From the NCBI GenBank assembly GCA_017528085.1, contig JAFXPH010000011.1, positions 146,732 to 210,731 of the forward strand: a DNA stretch of 64,000 nucleotides, read 5' to 3'. The notes under the pieces are model-generated. The model saw only the letters and a program-made list of their open reading frames with translations. It did no database searches and was not told the origin of the DNA. A program made the translations under genes and the position numbers. Shown piece after piece: positions 7,918-16,546 of this stretch. Source of the DNA: Clostridia bacterium. Its GTDB lineage: Bacteria; Bacillota; Clostridia; TANB77; CAG-508. Position 1 is the stretch's first letter. Each line of letters starts with the position of its first letter.

Positions 7918-10260
7918 ATGAAAATGTTTAGAAAAGCAGTAGCCTCAATGCTACTTTGTTCAATGCTAATGTATACAATGCCAGTTATGGCATATGTAAA
8001 TGATGAAAATGTTTATACAAAAATGGATTCTACTGGAAAACCATACAAAGTAATAGTTACAACTACTGAAAAAGATGAACAAGGAAATGACCAAAATGTT
8101 GAAAATGAGACAGATAAAGAATTACCATTTGATTGTAAGATAACATATAAACTAGATGGAAAAGAAATAACAGCAAGTGAACTTATTGGAAAATCTGGTA
8201 AAGTTACAATAAAAATGGAATATACAAATAAACTTGCTCAAGATGTAAGAGTAAATGGAAAAGTAGAAAAAATGTATACACCAATGCTTGTAGTAGCAGG
8301 TTTAATTGTAGATAATGAAAATAATAGCAATATTGAAGTTACAAAAGGAAAAGTAATAGATGATGGAAATAAATCTATAGTTTTAGGAATAGCTCTTCCA
8401 GGAATGGATGAAAGTCTAAAACTTCCAAAAGATGTAGATATTGATATTCCAAGTACAATAGAAATTAAAATGGATGCTAAAAACTTCGAACTTGGAAATA
8501 TTATGACATTTACTTCAACAAAACTTTTTGATAAAACAATTAATTTAGATAAAGAATTAGATGAGGTATATAGCTCAATAAATGAACTTCAAGATGCAGC
8601 TAATAAATTAGAAGATGGAACTAATAAATTAAAAGATGGTTCCTCTAAATTAAATGATGGCGCAACTGAATTAGATAATGGAGTAGGAACACTTGCAAAT
8701 GGAGTTAATTCATTAAAAGATGGTACAAGTAAATTAAACAGTGGTGCCAAAACATTAAATGATGGAGCAGAAGTTCTAGCAAATGGAACAAACTCATTAA
8801 AAAATGGGGCAGAGGCTTTAGATACAGGAACAATTGAGATACAAACAGGAGCTGATAGCCTAAAAGCAGGAACTAGTAAATTAAAAGAAGGAGCAAGTAG
8901 CTTGTATGGTGGAATTACTGCATTAGATACAGGTGTAGATTCTGCTTATAGTGGAGCAAAATCAGTAAACAGTGGAGCTTCACAAGTAAGAGACGGTGCA
9001 TCTAAAATAAGTTCTGGAGTAGATGCTCTTACTTCATCAATAGATGATCTTGGCGGAAATATAGGAACAGCAGCTTCTGGAGTAAAGGAAATTTCAAATA
9101 GTGTTAATGAGTTATCTCAAGCTGCTAAAAATATTAAAAGTTTAGCTGAATCTCATAATAATCAAACTGTAACTGCTACAGTTGATGTAAATGGAATAAT
9201 AAGTCAAATTGATTCTATAAAAACTGTAGTAAGTGGAGCAATTTCAGGAATAAGTACAGCTAATAGTTCTTTAGTAAATGCAAAAGCTGCATTAGAAGCA
9301 AGTGGTCAAGATGTATCTAGTATTCAAACAGCAATTGAAGAAAATAATGGAAATATAACTTCATTAAATAATTACTTAGGACAATTAGATGGATATAAAA
9401 CATTAATTAATTCTGAAGCAACTAAAACAGAAACATATAATATTTCAGATGTAATTGCAGGATTAGAACAAATAGATGCACTACTTCAAAGATTAAGCAC
9501 TGGTGCTACAAGCGCTTCAGAAGGATTATCACAAATTCAAAGTGGAGTTCAAAATGAACTTCTAAGTGGAGCTCAAGATTTATCAAGTGGTGTTAATGAA
9601 TTAAAATCAGGTGCAACTAACTTAGCAACTGGAACTAATTCTTTGGAAGAAGGATTAAGCTCATTAAGTAAAGGTTCAAAAGGAGCTGTAGCTGGAAGCA
9701 AATCATTATCAGATGGTATAACTGAAGCTGATACTGGAGCTCAAGCTTTATCACAAGGTATTGGACAAGTAGCAAGTGGCGCTAAATCTTTATCTAGTGG
9801 AGCAAAACAATTAAATGATAGTGTAGCAAAACAAGTTGTTCCAGGAGTAAAGGCTTTGTCAAATGGTACAAATGAACTTGATAAAGGTGCATCTGAATTA
9901 CAAAGTGGAGTAAATAAACTAAAAAATGGTACAACAGAACTATCAAACGGAACAAAAGAACTATCAAGTGGAGCAGCAGAGCTTGCAGATGGTATGACTA
10001 AATTTAATAATGACGGAATAAGAAAACTATCAAATAAAATAAATGGAGATTTAAGAAGTGTAACAAATAGAATTGAAAAGTTACAAGAACTTGGAAATGA
10101 ATATAATAAATTCTCTTCTGATGAAGAAAGGGAGTCTATCAAATTTATTTCTATTATTGATAGTATAAAAAGTAGTTCAAAAGAAGATTCTGATGAAGAA
10201 ATGATAGTAGAAAATGAGAATAATAAAATTGATAGTAAAGTAGAAGAAAGTAAAGATTAA
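7918..10260 (+). CDS. Secreted protein with long arrays of LxxG heptad repeats
   Basis: About 780 residues with a signal peptide (MKMFRKAVASMLLCSMLMYT, then MPVMAYVND). After about 200 residues of beta-rich N-terminal domain come two long arrays of the x-x-x-Leu-x-x-Gly type (LKDGSSKLNDGATELDNG), split by a helical section near residues 395-530. Such repeats form long coiled or helical rods in YhgE/Pip-type and MMPL-associated proteins. A charged tail ends the protein; I see no second membrane anchor. Coupled translation with the MMPL gene suggests that it is the extracytoplasmic partner of the exporter. Confidence 0.85.
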   Translation: MKMFRKAVASMLLCSMLMYTMPVMAYVNDENVYTKMDSTGKPYKVIVTTTEKDEQGNDQNVENETDKELPFDCKITYKLDGKEITASELIGKSGKVTIKMEYTNKLAQDVRVNGKVEKMYTPMLVVAGLIVDNENNSNIEVTKGKVIDDGNKSIVLGIALPGMDESLKLPKDVDIDIPSTIEIKMDAKNFELGNIMTFTSTKLFDKTINLDKELDEVYSSINELQDAANKLEDGTNKLKDGSSKLNDGATELDNGVGTLANGVNSLKDGTSKLNSGAKTLNDGAEVLANGTNSLKNGAEALDTGTIEIQTGADSLKAGTSKLKEGASSLYGGITALDTGVDSAYSGAKSVNSGASQVRDGASKISSGVDALTSSIDDLGGNIGTAASGVKEISNSVNELSQAAKNIKSLAESHNNQTVTATVDVNGIISQIDSIKTVVSGAISGISTANSSLVNAKAALEASGQDVSSIQTAIEENNGNITSLNNYLGQLDGYKTLINSEATKTETYNISDVIAGLEQIDALLQRLSTGATSASEGLSQIQSGVQNELLSGAQDLSSGVNELKSGATNLATGTNSLEEGLSSLSKGSKGAVAGSKSLSDGITEADTGAQALSQGIGQVASGAKSLSSGAKQLNDSVAKQVVPGVKALSNGTNELDKGASELQSGVNKLKNGTTELSNGTKELSSGAAELADGMTKFNNDGIRKLSNKINGDLRSVTNRIEKLQELGNEYNKFSSDEERESIKFISIIDSIKSSSKEDSDEEMIVENENNKIDSKVEESKD

Positions 10261-10274
10261 TATTTAGATTAGAT

Positions 10275-10308
10275 AGAAGATAAGCTCTTTAAGCTTATCT
10301 TCTTTTTT
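10275..10308 (+). terminator. Terminator of the exporter operon
   Basis: AGAAGATAAGCT pairs with AGCTTATCTTCT and is followed by six T. Confidence 0.88.
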
Positions 10309-10378
10309 GCGTTTGAAATTATATGATATAATGCTATTAAGTCATTATTTTAAAATAATGTATATTAGAGGGGTTAAT

Positions 10379-11491
10379 ATGAATCGATTAGAGATAAGAA
10401 AAGAAGATTTAAAATTTAATATAGATAGAATCTTTGAAAAAGCAACCGAATGTGGAAAGTTAGAAAATAAGTCACCTGCTCAAATAATAGGTGTTGTAAA
10501 AATAAATGCATATGGCTTAGGATTAGTTCCATTTTCTAAGTTTTTAATAGAAAATGGTGTTAATTTCTTAGCTGTAGCAACTCCTGAAGAAGCTTTAGAG
10601 CTAAGAAAAAATGGTATTGACTCTAAAATATTGTTACTTACACCTGTAATCCAAAAAGCAGTTTTAACTGAACTAATAAAAAACGATATAATTTTAACAA
10701 TTGGAAGCATTTATGAATTAGATCAAATTGATAACATTTATGAAAATCTAAATGTTAGAAAAGTAAATGTTCATATAAAAGTAGATACTGGTTTTTCTCG
10801 TTATGGTTTTTTATATAATGAATTAGATTTATTAGAAAGTGTATTTTCAAATGATAAAATAGATATCCAAGGATTATATACACATTTTTCTAAAACATTA
10901 GATGAGAAATGGACAAATGTACAATTTGATAGATTTATAAAGGTAGTAAATTATTTAAAAGAGAAAAACATTGATCCAGGTTTATTACATTGCTGCAATT
11001 CAACTGCATTTTTTAAATATCCTAAAATGCATATGGATGCTGTAAGGATTGGTTCTGCTTGGCAGGGAAGACTTCCTAATGATTTAGGAGGATTAAAAAG
11101 AATTGGAACTTTAAAATCTCGCATTTTAGAATTACGAACTGTTCCAAAAGGAACTAATGTAAGTTATACAAATAAGTACACTACAAAAAGAAAAACTAAA
11201 TTAGCAACTATACCACTCGGATATATGGACGGTATAAATGTAACAAGAGAAAGAGATACATTTAGAATAAGTGATAATATTAAGGCTGGATTTAGAGAAT
11301 TTAAAAAGATATTTAGTACAAAACGTTTAAAAGTAAATATTAATGGACAAGATTGTAATATAGTAGGGAGACTCGGAACATTACATGCAATAATAGATGT
11401 TACTGATATAGATTGCAACGTTGGAGACGATGTTATAGTATACGCAAATCCAGTCTATGTTGATGAAAGAATAAAAAGGGAGTATGTTTAA
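10379..11491 (+). CDS. alr: Alanine racemase
   Basis: A PLP enzyme interconverting L- and D-alanine for peptidoglycan. The lysine that binds PLP is in VVKINAYGLG near the N-terminus (VKxNAYGxG in the family). HIKVDTGFSRYGF follows, and the C-terminal domain has the catalytic-tyrosine region SYTNKYT and IPLGYMDG. The start is the ATG at 10379 behind AGAGGGG; an extension to 10307 would run through the promoter region. The protein has 370 residues, normal for the family. It could be a broader amino-acid racemase, but the motifs fit Alr. Confidence 0.9.
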   Translation: MNRLEIRKEDLKFNIDRIFEKATECGKLENKSPAQIIGVVKINAYGLGLVPFSKFLIENGVNFLAVATPEEALELRKNGIDSKILLLTPVIQKAVLTELIKNDIILTIGSIYELDQIDNIYENLNVRKVNVHIKVDTGFSRYGFLYNELDLLESVFSNDKIDIQGLYTHFSKTLDEKWTNVQFDRFIKVVNYLKEKNIDPGLLHCCNSTAFFKYPKMHMDAVRIGSAWQGRLPNDLGGLKRIGTLKSRILELRTVPKGTNVSYTNKYTTKRKTKLATIPLGYMDGINVTRERDTFRISDNIKAGFREFKKIFSTKRLKVNINGQDCNIVGRLGTLHAIIDVTDIDCNVGDDVIVYANPVYVDERIKREYV

Positions 11492-11512
11492 AAACATACT
11501 CCTTTTGTTTTA
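11474..11512. terminator. Bidirectional terminator between alr and the phosphoesterase gene
   Basis: GGAGTATGTTT pairs with AAACATACTCC; the hairpin includes the alr stop codon and reaches the stop of the convergent gene. T-rich on one side, A-rich on the other. Confidence 0.82.
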
Positions 11513-12175
11513 TAGAATAACTTCTTCAATAAAATATCTATCCAAGACTTTTGTTCCATTTTTTAAATATGAATCTTGATTTACATGGTTGTGTCCATGG
11601 ATATTGTATGGAACTCTGTTTTTGTATAAATATTCTGTTATACCTTTTAGACCAATATGAACTAAATTTGAATTGCTATAATTTTGAAATGGCCCATCGT
11701 GAGATAGTAAAATATCAACTTCATCTAGTTCATCTAAAAACTTAATGCTTTCCTCATGTGTAAAAGAGGGAAAATTATCTGACTTATACCTATAACTTCC
11801 TTGTATGCCACCAATTTTTATTCCATTAACTGTAACTATTTTCCCATTTAAATCATATAATTCAAAATGTTTAAGAACTTGAAAATCATCATGATTTCCA
11901 AGTAAGGCAACAATCTTTTCTTTAGGAATATACCTTAAAATAATTTCATAGTCTCTATAAGAAATATCACCTAAAGCACAGCAAAGATCATATTCTCCTA
12001 AATTATGTAGTTTCTCTTGGTATTCTTCATATTGTAGAAAATCATGTGTGTCAGAAATGATTAATAACTTTATATGATTTGGAAGAACCCTACAACTACC
12101 ATACTTTTTAAGAAGCTTTTCTTCATTTACTTTGATATTGTTATTATTAATTCTATTTTTAAAGATGTTAAACAT
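11510..12175 (-). CDS. Calcineurin-like metallophosphoesterase
   Basis: All metal-binding motifs of the superfamily appear in order: SDTHDF, ALGDIS, LLGNHDD, LLSHDGP and HGHNHVN. The 221-residue protein begins with a 40-residue N-terminal stretch rich in Asn and Lys before the catalytic domain. Family members are di-metal phosphodiesterases or phosphatases acting on nucleotides or small phosphoesters; the substrate cannot be told from sequence. AAAGGAG precedes the start. It stands alone, convergent with alr. Confidence 0.9.
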   Translation of the reverse strand: MFNIFKNRINNNNIKVNEEKLLKKYGSCRVLPNHIKLLIISDTHDFLQYEEYQEKLHNLGEYDLCCALGDISYRDYEIILRYIPKEKIVALLGNHDDFQVLKHFELYDLNGKIVTVNGIKIGGIQGSYRYKSDNFPSFTHEESIKFLDELDEVDILLSHDGPFQNYSNSNLVHIGLKGITEYLYKNRVPYNIHGHNHVNQDSYLKNGTKVLDRYFIEEVIL

Positions 12176-12309
12176 TTTATCTCCTTTTAATTATCTTTAT
12201 TTAACCATAAAAATTAATTAAACTCAATAATGTCAAGATTATAAATTTATAATTGATACAATATAATTAAATTCATACGCAAATGAAATACCATAAAGAG
12301 TTTTTAAAT

Positions 12310-12346
12310 ATAAAAATATAAAGGGGCACTGAATTCTCAGCGCCCC
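12310..12346 (-). terminator. Terminator of the 3D-domain protein gene
   Basis: GGGGC-CTGA / TCAG-GCCCC stem with one A-C mismatch, followed on the minus strand by an A/T tail with T runs. Confidence 0.78.
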
Positions 12347-12385
12347 TGCGTAGGTATATTTGCGAAATTAATTATCTAATAGAAC

Positions 12386-13150
12386 TTACCAGTTGACTGC
12401 TATGTCGAGTTGTTGTGCGTTGGAACTTGCAAACCCACCGGTATCAACTACTACACCAATGCCGAGACTTGTTTCTACGAGAGTACCGCGAGGATGGACA
12501 TCAAGATTTGCAGCAACCATTATATAATCGCCGAGCATCTTTACGCCATCATCTCTAATCCAGTATTCTCCAGCAACGTTGTCTCGATATTCAGGAGCAA
12601 TATCATTCCAAAGCCACGTATGGTTCTGGATAGATGATACAATTCCTGACATATCTAAGTTGTAGTAAGTCTCTTTACCGGAAGGACCGTTTACGGTTCC
12701 AACGTATGCGTTGAGAACTGGTCCGTCCCAAGCATATCCTGAATCCGTTTCTGTGGATGAATAGTCACTTTCTTCTGCTTCAGGTTCAGCGCTGACTGTT
12801 TCAGTCTCGACTAAGATAGTCTCAGTTTCAGCTGTTTCAGTCTGAACTTCTTCCTGAGGAGCAGGTTCTGTTTCCACAATGGTCTCTTGAGACTCTTCAA
12901 TTTTCACAATCGCCAAATGGGCACTGATTGCACCAGTATGAGGATTTGTTGAATCATGAACAGCCTTTAAGACGACTGGGGTGGGGTTTGACCGACTCAC
13001 GGAATCACTTTCAATAGCCTGAGGCTGTTCCGAATATTCTTCGGCGTTGCCCTGGGCAGAGTAGTGGATGAATCCCATGGTAAAGATGATCATACCCGTC
13101 AGAATGTAAAGAACGATCTTATTCCTCCGATGTGTTTTTGCTTTTCGCAT
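12386..13150 (-). CDS. Membrane-anchored 3D-domain (double-psi beta-barrel) cell-wall protein
   Basis: The start is the ATG at 13150 behind GGGAGG; longer forms would run through the promoter. Of 254 residues, about 14-31 form a signal anchor (IVLYILTGMIIFTMGFIHYS). Residues 85-140 are a low-complexity linker of repeated Glu/Thr/Val (ETEPAPQEEVQTETAETE). The last 50 residues carry the 3D-domain pattern: VAANLDVHPRGT, VVVDTGGF and LDIAV, with its conserved aspartates. Such domains occur in lytic-transglycosylase-like and Rpf/YabE-type proteins that remodel peptidoglycan. Codons are C/G-rich, unlike pnuC upstream. Monocistronic. Confidence 0.82.
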   Translation of the reverse strand: MRKAKTHRRNKIVLYILTGMIIFTMGFIHYSAQGNAEEYSEQPQAIESDSVSRSNPTPVVLKAVHDSTNPHTGAISAHLAIVKIEESQETIVETEPAPQEEVQTETAETETILVETETVSAEPEAEESDYSSTETDSGYAWDGPVLNAYVGTVNGPSGKETYYNLDMSGIVSSIQNHTWLWNDIAPEYRDNVAGEYWIRDDGVKMLGDYIMVAANLDVHPRGTLVETSLGIGVVVDTGGFASSNAQQLDIAVNW

Positions 13151-13195
13151 AAAAAAACCTCCCAAGTATAAAGAAAAGCAAACATACCTAATATA

Positions 13196-13224
13196 ATTAT
13201 ACCATTTTAGAGTCAAAATTTCAA
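13196..13224 (-). promoter_or_regulatory. Promoter of the 3D-domain protein gene
   Basis: On the minus strand TTGAAA and TATAAT are 17 bases apart, with ATGG before the -10: the same design as at 1901, 2331 and 15866. Confidence 0.75.
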
Positions 13225-13255
13225 TTTTATGTAACCTGTGATGATTATTTTTGAT

Positions 13256-13297
13256 ATAAAAAAAGAGAAAAGCCAGTTTAATTATGACTTTTCTCTT
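13256..13297 (-). terminator. Terminator of the pnuC-like gene
   Basis: AAGAGAAAAG pairs with CTTTTCTCTT around a 15-base loop; T run on the minus strand. Confidence 0.8.
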
Positions 13298-13334
13298 GGT
13301 TAACGTTTTGTGGAATTTCTTCATTTTTTAGTTT

Positions 13335-14138
13335 TTAAGTAAAAGATTTATCAGTCTCATCTTTGTGTTCTTTAATATACTTTGTCCATTTTATATATCC
13401 ATATGTAGTATTAGTAAAGTATCCTAGTTTTAACACTAATAAAACATATTGACCAGCTAGTATATTAATTATTGTCTCTAATATAGCATCTATGTACCAA
13501 GCTATCCATTGCTCACGATATCTAAAGAATATGAATAACCCATTTAGTATTGCTACTGCTGATACACATGCGTCTAAATAACATACTATTACTTCATATA
13601 GTTCGTTTCCACCAAATAGATCTGTTCCAAGATCTAAAGTTGTTAAGAAATATCCAACTCCAGCTGTCCAAACTATTATTCCTAAAATACAAAGTACTTC
13701 TGCAAGACCACTTAATTTTCTAACTTTTGTTAAATTATCATCTACTTTATCTGGATGTTTATGCCAATTTATAAAGCTTATAATATCAATTGGAATCCAG
13801 AAGAATATTGTTGTTGCCATAGTTGCAAATCTGTATGCTAGCACTATACAAGTAGTAATCTCTGTAACTTCAATGAATAGTGAAACAATAAAGTTCCATT
13901 TACTTTGTTTTGATATTAGTAATTCGCATAAGATGTTGAAAAATATGTCAGCTAAATATAATGCCATTATAATCTTTCCATTTACTCCATTAATATCTTC
14001 TTCAGGGAATAGGAAAGCGAATATAATAGAAAGTATTAATATACTAAAAAACCATACTTTCTCATAGGTAGTAAAGTAGCTCCATAAATCTTTTAGTCTT
14101 TTTATAAATTTGTTTTCTTTTTTTACTTGTTCTTCCAT
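13335..14138 (-). CDS. pnuC: PnuC-family nicotinamide riboside/nucleoside transporter
   Basis: About 267 residues with seven or eight hydrophobic helices. FRYREQWIAWYI and the C-terminal TNTTYGYIKWTKYIKEH are the family's signature motifs. PnuC proteins take up nicotinamide riboside, or a related vitamin precursor, by facilitated diffusion, with trapping by a cytoplasmic kinase. No NAD-related gene is nearby and no known riboswitch is recognised in the short leader. A likely promoter is TTGAGA, 17 bases, TAATAT upstream on the minus strand. Family is likely; the exact vitamin substrate is open. Confidence 0.85.
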   Translation of the reverse strand: MEEQVKKENKFIKRLKDLWSYFTTYEKVWFFSILILSIIFAFLFPEEDINGVNGKIIMALYLADIFFNILCELLISKQSKWNFIVSLFIEVTEITTCIVLAYRFATMATTIFFWIPIDIISFINWHKHPDKVDDNLTKVRKLSGLAEVLCILGIIVWTAGVGYFLTTLDLGTDLFGGNELYEVIVCYLDACVSAVAILNGLFIFFRYREQWIAWYIDAILETIINILAGQYVLLVLKLGYFTNTTYGYIKWTKYIKEHKDETDKSFT

Positions 14139-14203
14139 AATTACTCCTATTAATTAAATGTATTTTAAAAATATTATCATAAATGATTATATTTCTCAAT
14201 AAG

Positions 14204-14248
14204 ATAAAAACAATAAACCCCCACAATCTTTAGCAGAAAGTGGGGGTT
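14204..14248 (-). terminator. Terminator of the 14255 gene
   Basis: AACCCCCAC pairs with GTGGGGGTT; the minus strand continues into a T-rich tail. Confidence 0.8.
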
Positions 14249-14254
14249 ATTGCA

Positions 14255-14635
14255 TTAGTAGACCGAAAGACCGGTAATAATGCAATTCAAATCACTGAAC
14301 TTCTTCAAAGAAAAGTGATCTTTTGCATCAATCCAGGTGTCACTTCCAGTTCTTCCAATTGCAAAGACATATCTGACTTCAGTGAACAGAAGAGCAACCG
14401 TATCACCCTCGTGAATGCCAGCATACTCGAAGGTTTTGGTTATGCGTTCGTACGCACCCAAGGCATGTTCTTCGTTGTCGCCAAGGTTGATGTTCGGGAT
14501 GTTGTGGACCCAAATGGTCGAAGCTTCCTCAAACATGATGTCCATGGCGTAGTAGCATTTGTGCTCGAAGTAATAAGGCTTTTCTTTTAAGCCGGTTATC
14601 CGGGCAGTTGCCACACTGACGTTCAGAAATTCCAT
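14255..14635 (-). CDS. Unknown 126-residue protein, C/G-rich codons
   Basis: No family is recognised. The protein is soluble and mixed alpha/beta in appearance, with no membrane segment. Segments such as GIHEGDTVALLFTEVRYVFA could form an OB-like or small beta-barrel fold, but this is only an impression. The start at 14635 follows AGGAGGATGAACT. It has its own promoter and terminator, with codons like GAC/GTC/ATC/GGC favoured, in contrast to both neighbours. One of the scattered monocistronic cassettes described in the findings. Confidence 0.75.
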   Translation of the reverse strand: MEFLNVSVATARITGLKEKPYYFEHKCYYAMDIMFEEASTIWVHNIPNINLGDNEEHALGAYERITKTFEYAGIHEGDTVALLFTEVRYVFAIGRTGSDTWIDAKDHFSLKKFSDLNCIITGLSVY

Positions 14636-14703
14636 AGTTCATCCTCCTAACAGTATGTTTTTTGAAGAGTCTAATCTAGGGTTCTATCTTTTACGTAAGA
14701 CGT

Positions 14704-14732
14704 ATTTTAGCACGATTATGCTTAAAAATCAA
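14704..14732 (-). promoter_or_regulatory. Promoter of the 14255 gene
   Basis: On the minus strand TTGATT, 17 bases, TAAAAT. Confidence 0.65.
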
Positions 14733-14815
14733 CTAAAACATCTGCAGGGGTTGAATCTATTTGTATTTTTATTAGTAGTAGTATATAATTCTACTATAAA
14801 AGGAGATAAAGTATT

Positions 14816-15796
14816 ATGAAATATGATAGATTTGAAGATTTTTTAAATAGTGTTAAAGATACAATTACTCCAATTAAGGAAAAGTGGGCAGTAGAAAATA
14901 AAATTCTAACAAAAAAGTATAATAAATTTAAAATATTTATTGTTATATTTGATATTATTCTTTTTATAATTACATCTAAATATTTAGCATATTTTAATAC
15001 TCCAGATTTATATTTTAAATTTGCAAAATATGCACTTATAGTATTGGTTATTATAATGATAGATGCTTTCTTAGCTGTTATTTATGATACTCTTACTTTT
15101 AATGTTAATAAAGTGAACACAAATAAAGAATATAAAGATAAAATTATTAATAAAATGCTTGAAAACTTTGTAGATGAACTAGAATATGATCCACAAAAAG
15201 GAATTGATGAAAAAACATATAAAGATTCTTTATATGATGATTATTATGATGATTATAAATCTGAAGATTATTTTACTGGAAAAATTAATAATCAATTTGT
15301 TAAAATGAGTGATGTATATGTTACAGAAACAGTTGTTGAAGAAGATAAAGATGGAAATAAACATACAAGAACCAAAATTATTTTCGATGGCCTTTTTGGA
15401 AAAGTTAAATTAAGTAAATCGATTGGAGCTAACGTCCAAATCACACCTAATGGTAGTAGATTTAACGTAAAAGGGTCTAAGAGATTAGATATGGATTCTA
15501 GAGAATTTGAAAGTATATTTGATGTTTATACTAATAATCCTATAGTTGCTATGCAAATTTTAACAGTAAATATTGAAGAAGATATGGCAGAACTTCAAAA
15601 AACTCAAGATATAAGAGTTGAAATAAATATTATGGATGATGATATGTACATTTTATTCCATACAAATAATATGTTTGAGATATTTAGAGCTGATGAAAAG
15701 GGTGATAAAGCATTAGAAAAATATTTCGAAATTATGAAATTTATAACTAAAATCATTGATAAAATAACTCAAGCTATTGATGATACTAGTATATAA
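14816..15796 (+). CDS. DUF3137-like membrane protein
   Basis: 326 residues. Two hydrophobic helices at about residues 40-58 and 70-90 are followed by a long soluble C-terminal domain containing IIFDGLFGKVKLSKSI and FESIFDVYTNNPIVAMQIL, which resemble the DUF3137 pattern (a small domain with F-x-G-L-F followed by a D-x-Y-x-x-d segment). Acidic region DSLYDDYYDDYKSEDY lies between. Function of the family is unknown. AAAGGAG precedes the ATG. Composition is the A/T-rich background. It is monocistronic with a terminator directly after. Confidence 0.75.
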   Translation: MKYDRFEDFLNSVKDTITPIKEKWAVENKILTKKYNKFKIFIVIFDIILFIITSKYLAYFNTPDLYFKFAKYALIVLVIIMIDAFLAVIYDTLTFNVNKVNTNKEYKDKIINKMLENFVDELEYDPQKGIDEKTYKDSLYDDYYDDYKSEDYFTGKINNQFVKMSDVYVTETVVEEDKDGNKHTRTKIIFDGLFGKVKLSKSIGANVQITPNGSRFNVKGSKRLDMDSREFESIFDVYTNNPIVAMQILTVNIEEDMAELQKTQDIRVEINIMDDDMYILFHTNNMFEIFRADEKGDKALEKYFEIMKFITKIIDKITQAIDDTSI

Positions 15797-15800
15797 AACG

Positions 15801-15845
15801 TTAGCTTTGATAACTATAAATTATAGTTACCAAAGCTTTTTTTAT
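15801..15845 (+). terminator. Terminator after the DUF3137-like gene
   Basis: AGCTTTG-TAACTATAA pairs with TTATAGTTA-CAAAGCT, followed by seven T. Confidence 0.85.
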
Positions 15846-15865
15846 GGTCTAAAATGGCTCCAAAA

Positions 15866-15894
15866 TTGAATTTTAGGCCAAAATATGGTATAAT
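15866..15894 (+). promoter_or_regulatory. Promoter of the 15947 gene
   Basis: TTGAAT, 17 bases, TATAAT with ATGG before the -10. Confidence 0.72.
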
Positions 15895-15946
15895 TAATAG
15901 TAGCGATTTTATATTGCACAATACAAAGAAAGGATGAATTTTCACC

Positions 15947-16477
15947 ATGAAGGAAATCAACTCAGTAACTATCGACAGCAATGTCGAAAATCGGGAAACA
16001 GTAGATGTGTTTTTCAACAATCCGTTGACTCTCGCATCGGTGATCGCACAGCGGCATGATGGCTTCATGAAAGGAGCATACTATGTTATGCCGGATGCCA
16101 ACAAGAACACCAAAGGTGAGGTCAAGAAGGTATATCTTTCCAATGGACGTGATTTCTCCATCAATCTCAATGATCTGATGGGCCAAGGAATTTCCACCCA
16201 TTCGTTATACCCTGACCACTTCGACGACATCTATCACGTGTTCTGCTACCCGGTGTACGACCTGTTCGATGCTTTCAGCATCAAGGAGACTCAGAAGACG
16301 ATCTACTTTGACATGGCTACCGGCAAAGGATACGAGTGCTCTGTGTACTTCTATCTGGAAAACTACGGCAAGCGTTTCCTGGTAACCTTCAATGACGGAG
16401 AGAAGAAGTATCTCACTTCCCATGAATATGGAAAAGAGTTCATCTTCCTCGACGGAGACCGATTTCTGATCAAGTAA
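15947..16477 (+). CDS. Unknown 176-residue protein, C/G-rich codons
   Basis: No family is recognised. The sequence appears soluble and beta-rich, with many aromatic and Asp/Asn residues (YPDHFDDIYHVFCYPVYDLF and FDMATGKGYECSVYFYLENY) and no signal peptide. AAAGGA lies before the ATG. Thirty of 60 bases at 16201-16260 are G or C, far above the adjacent A/T-rich genes. It has its own promoter and a perfect-palindrome terminator. It belongs to the same compositional class as the genes at 14255 and 18920. Confidence 0.78.
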   Translation: MKEINSVTIDSNVENRETVDVFFNNPLTLASVIAQRHDGFMKGAYYVMPDANKNTKGEVKKVYLSNGRDFSINLNDLMGQGISTHSLYPDHFDDIYHVFCYPVYDLFDAFSIKETQKTIYFDMATGKGYECSVYFYLENYGKRFLVTFNDGEKKYLTSHEYGKEFIFLDGDRFLIK

Positions 16478-16507
16478 GCAAGATTGATTTCAAACGGCAA
16501 CACTTTG

Positions 16508-16546
16508 CAAGGCGAGACCATTGGTCTCGCCTTGTTTCTTTTTTAT
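16508..16546 (+). terminator. Terminator after the 15947 gene
   Basis: CAAGGCGAGACCA pairs perfectly with TGGTCTCGCCTTG, followed by a T-rich tail that also contains the end of the convergent gene. Confidence 0.88.

Noticed and set aside
8580..10000. Repeats as a CRISPR-like or tandem DNA array
   Set aside because: The repetition is of the LxxG protein motif with varied codons inside one gene, not of DNA units with spacers.
10307..10378. Extended N-terminus for alanine racemase
   Set aside because: It would run through the promoter and before the AGAGGGG site; the family begins near the ATG at 10379.
13335..14248. NAD- or preQ1-type riboswitch before the pnuC-like gene
   Set aside because: The leader is about 100 bases of A/T-rich sequence without a recognisable aptamer; the only hairpin is the terminator of the 14255 gene.
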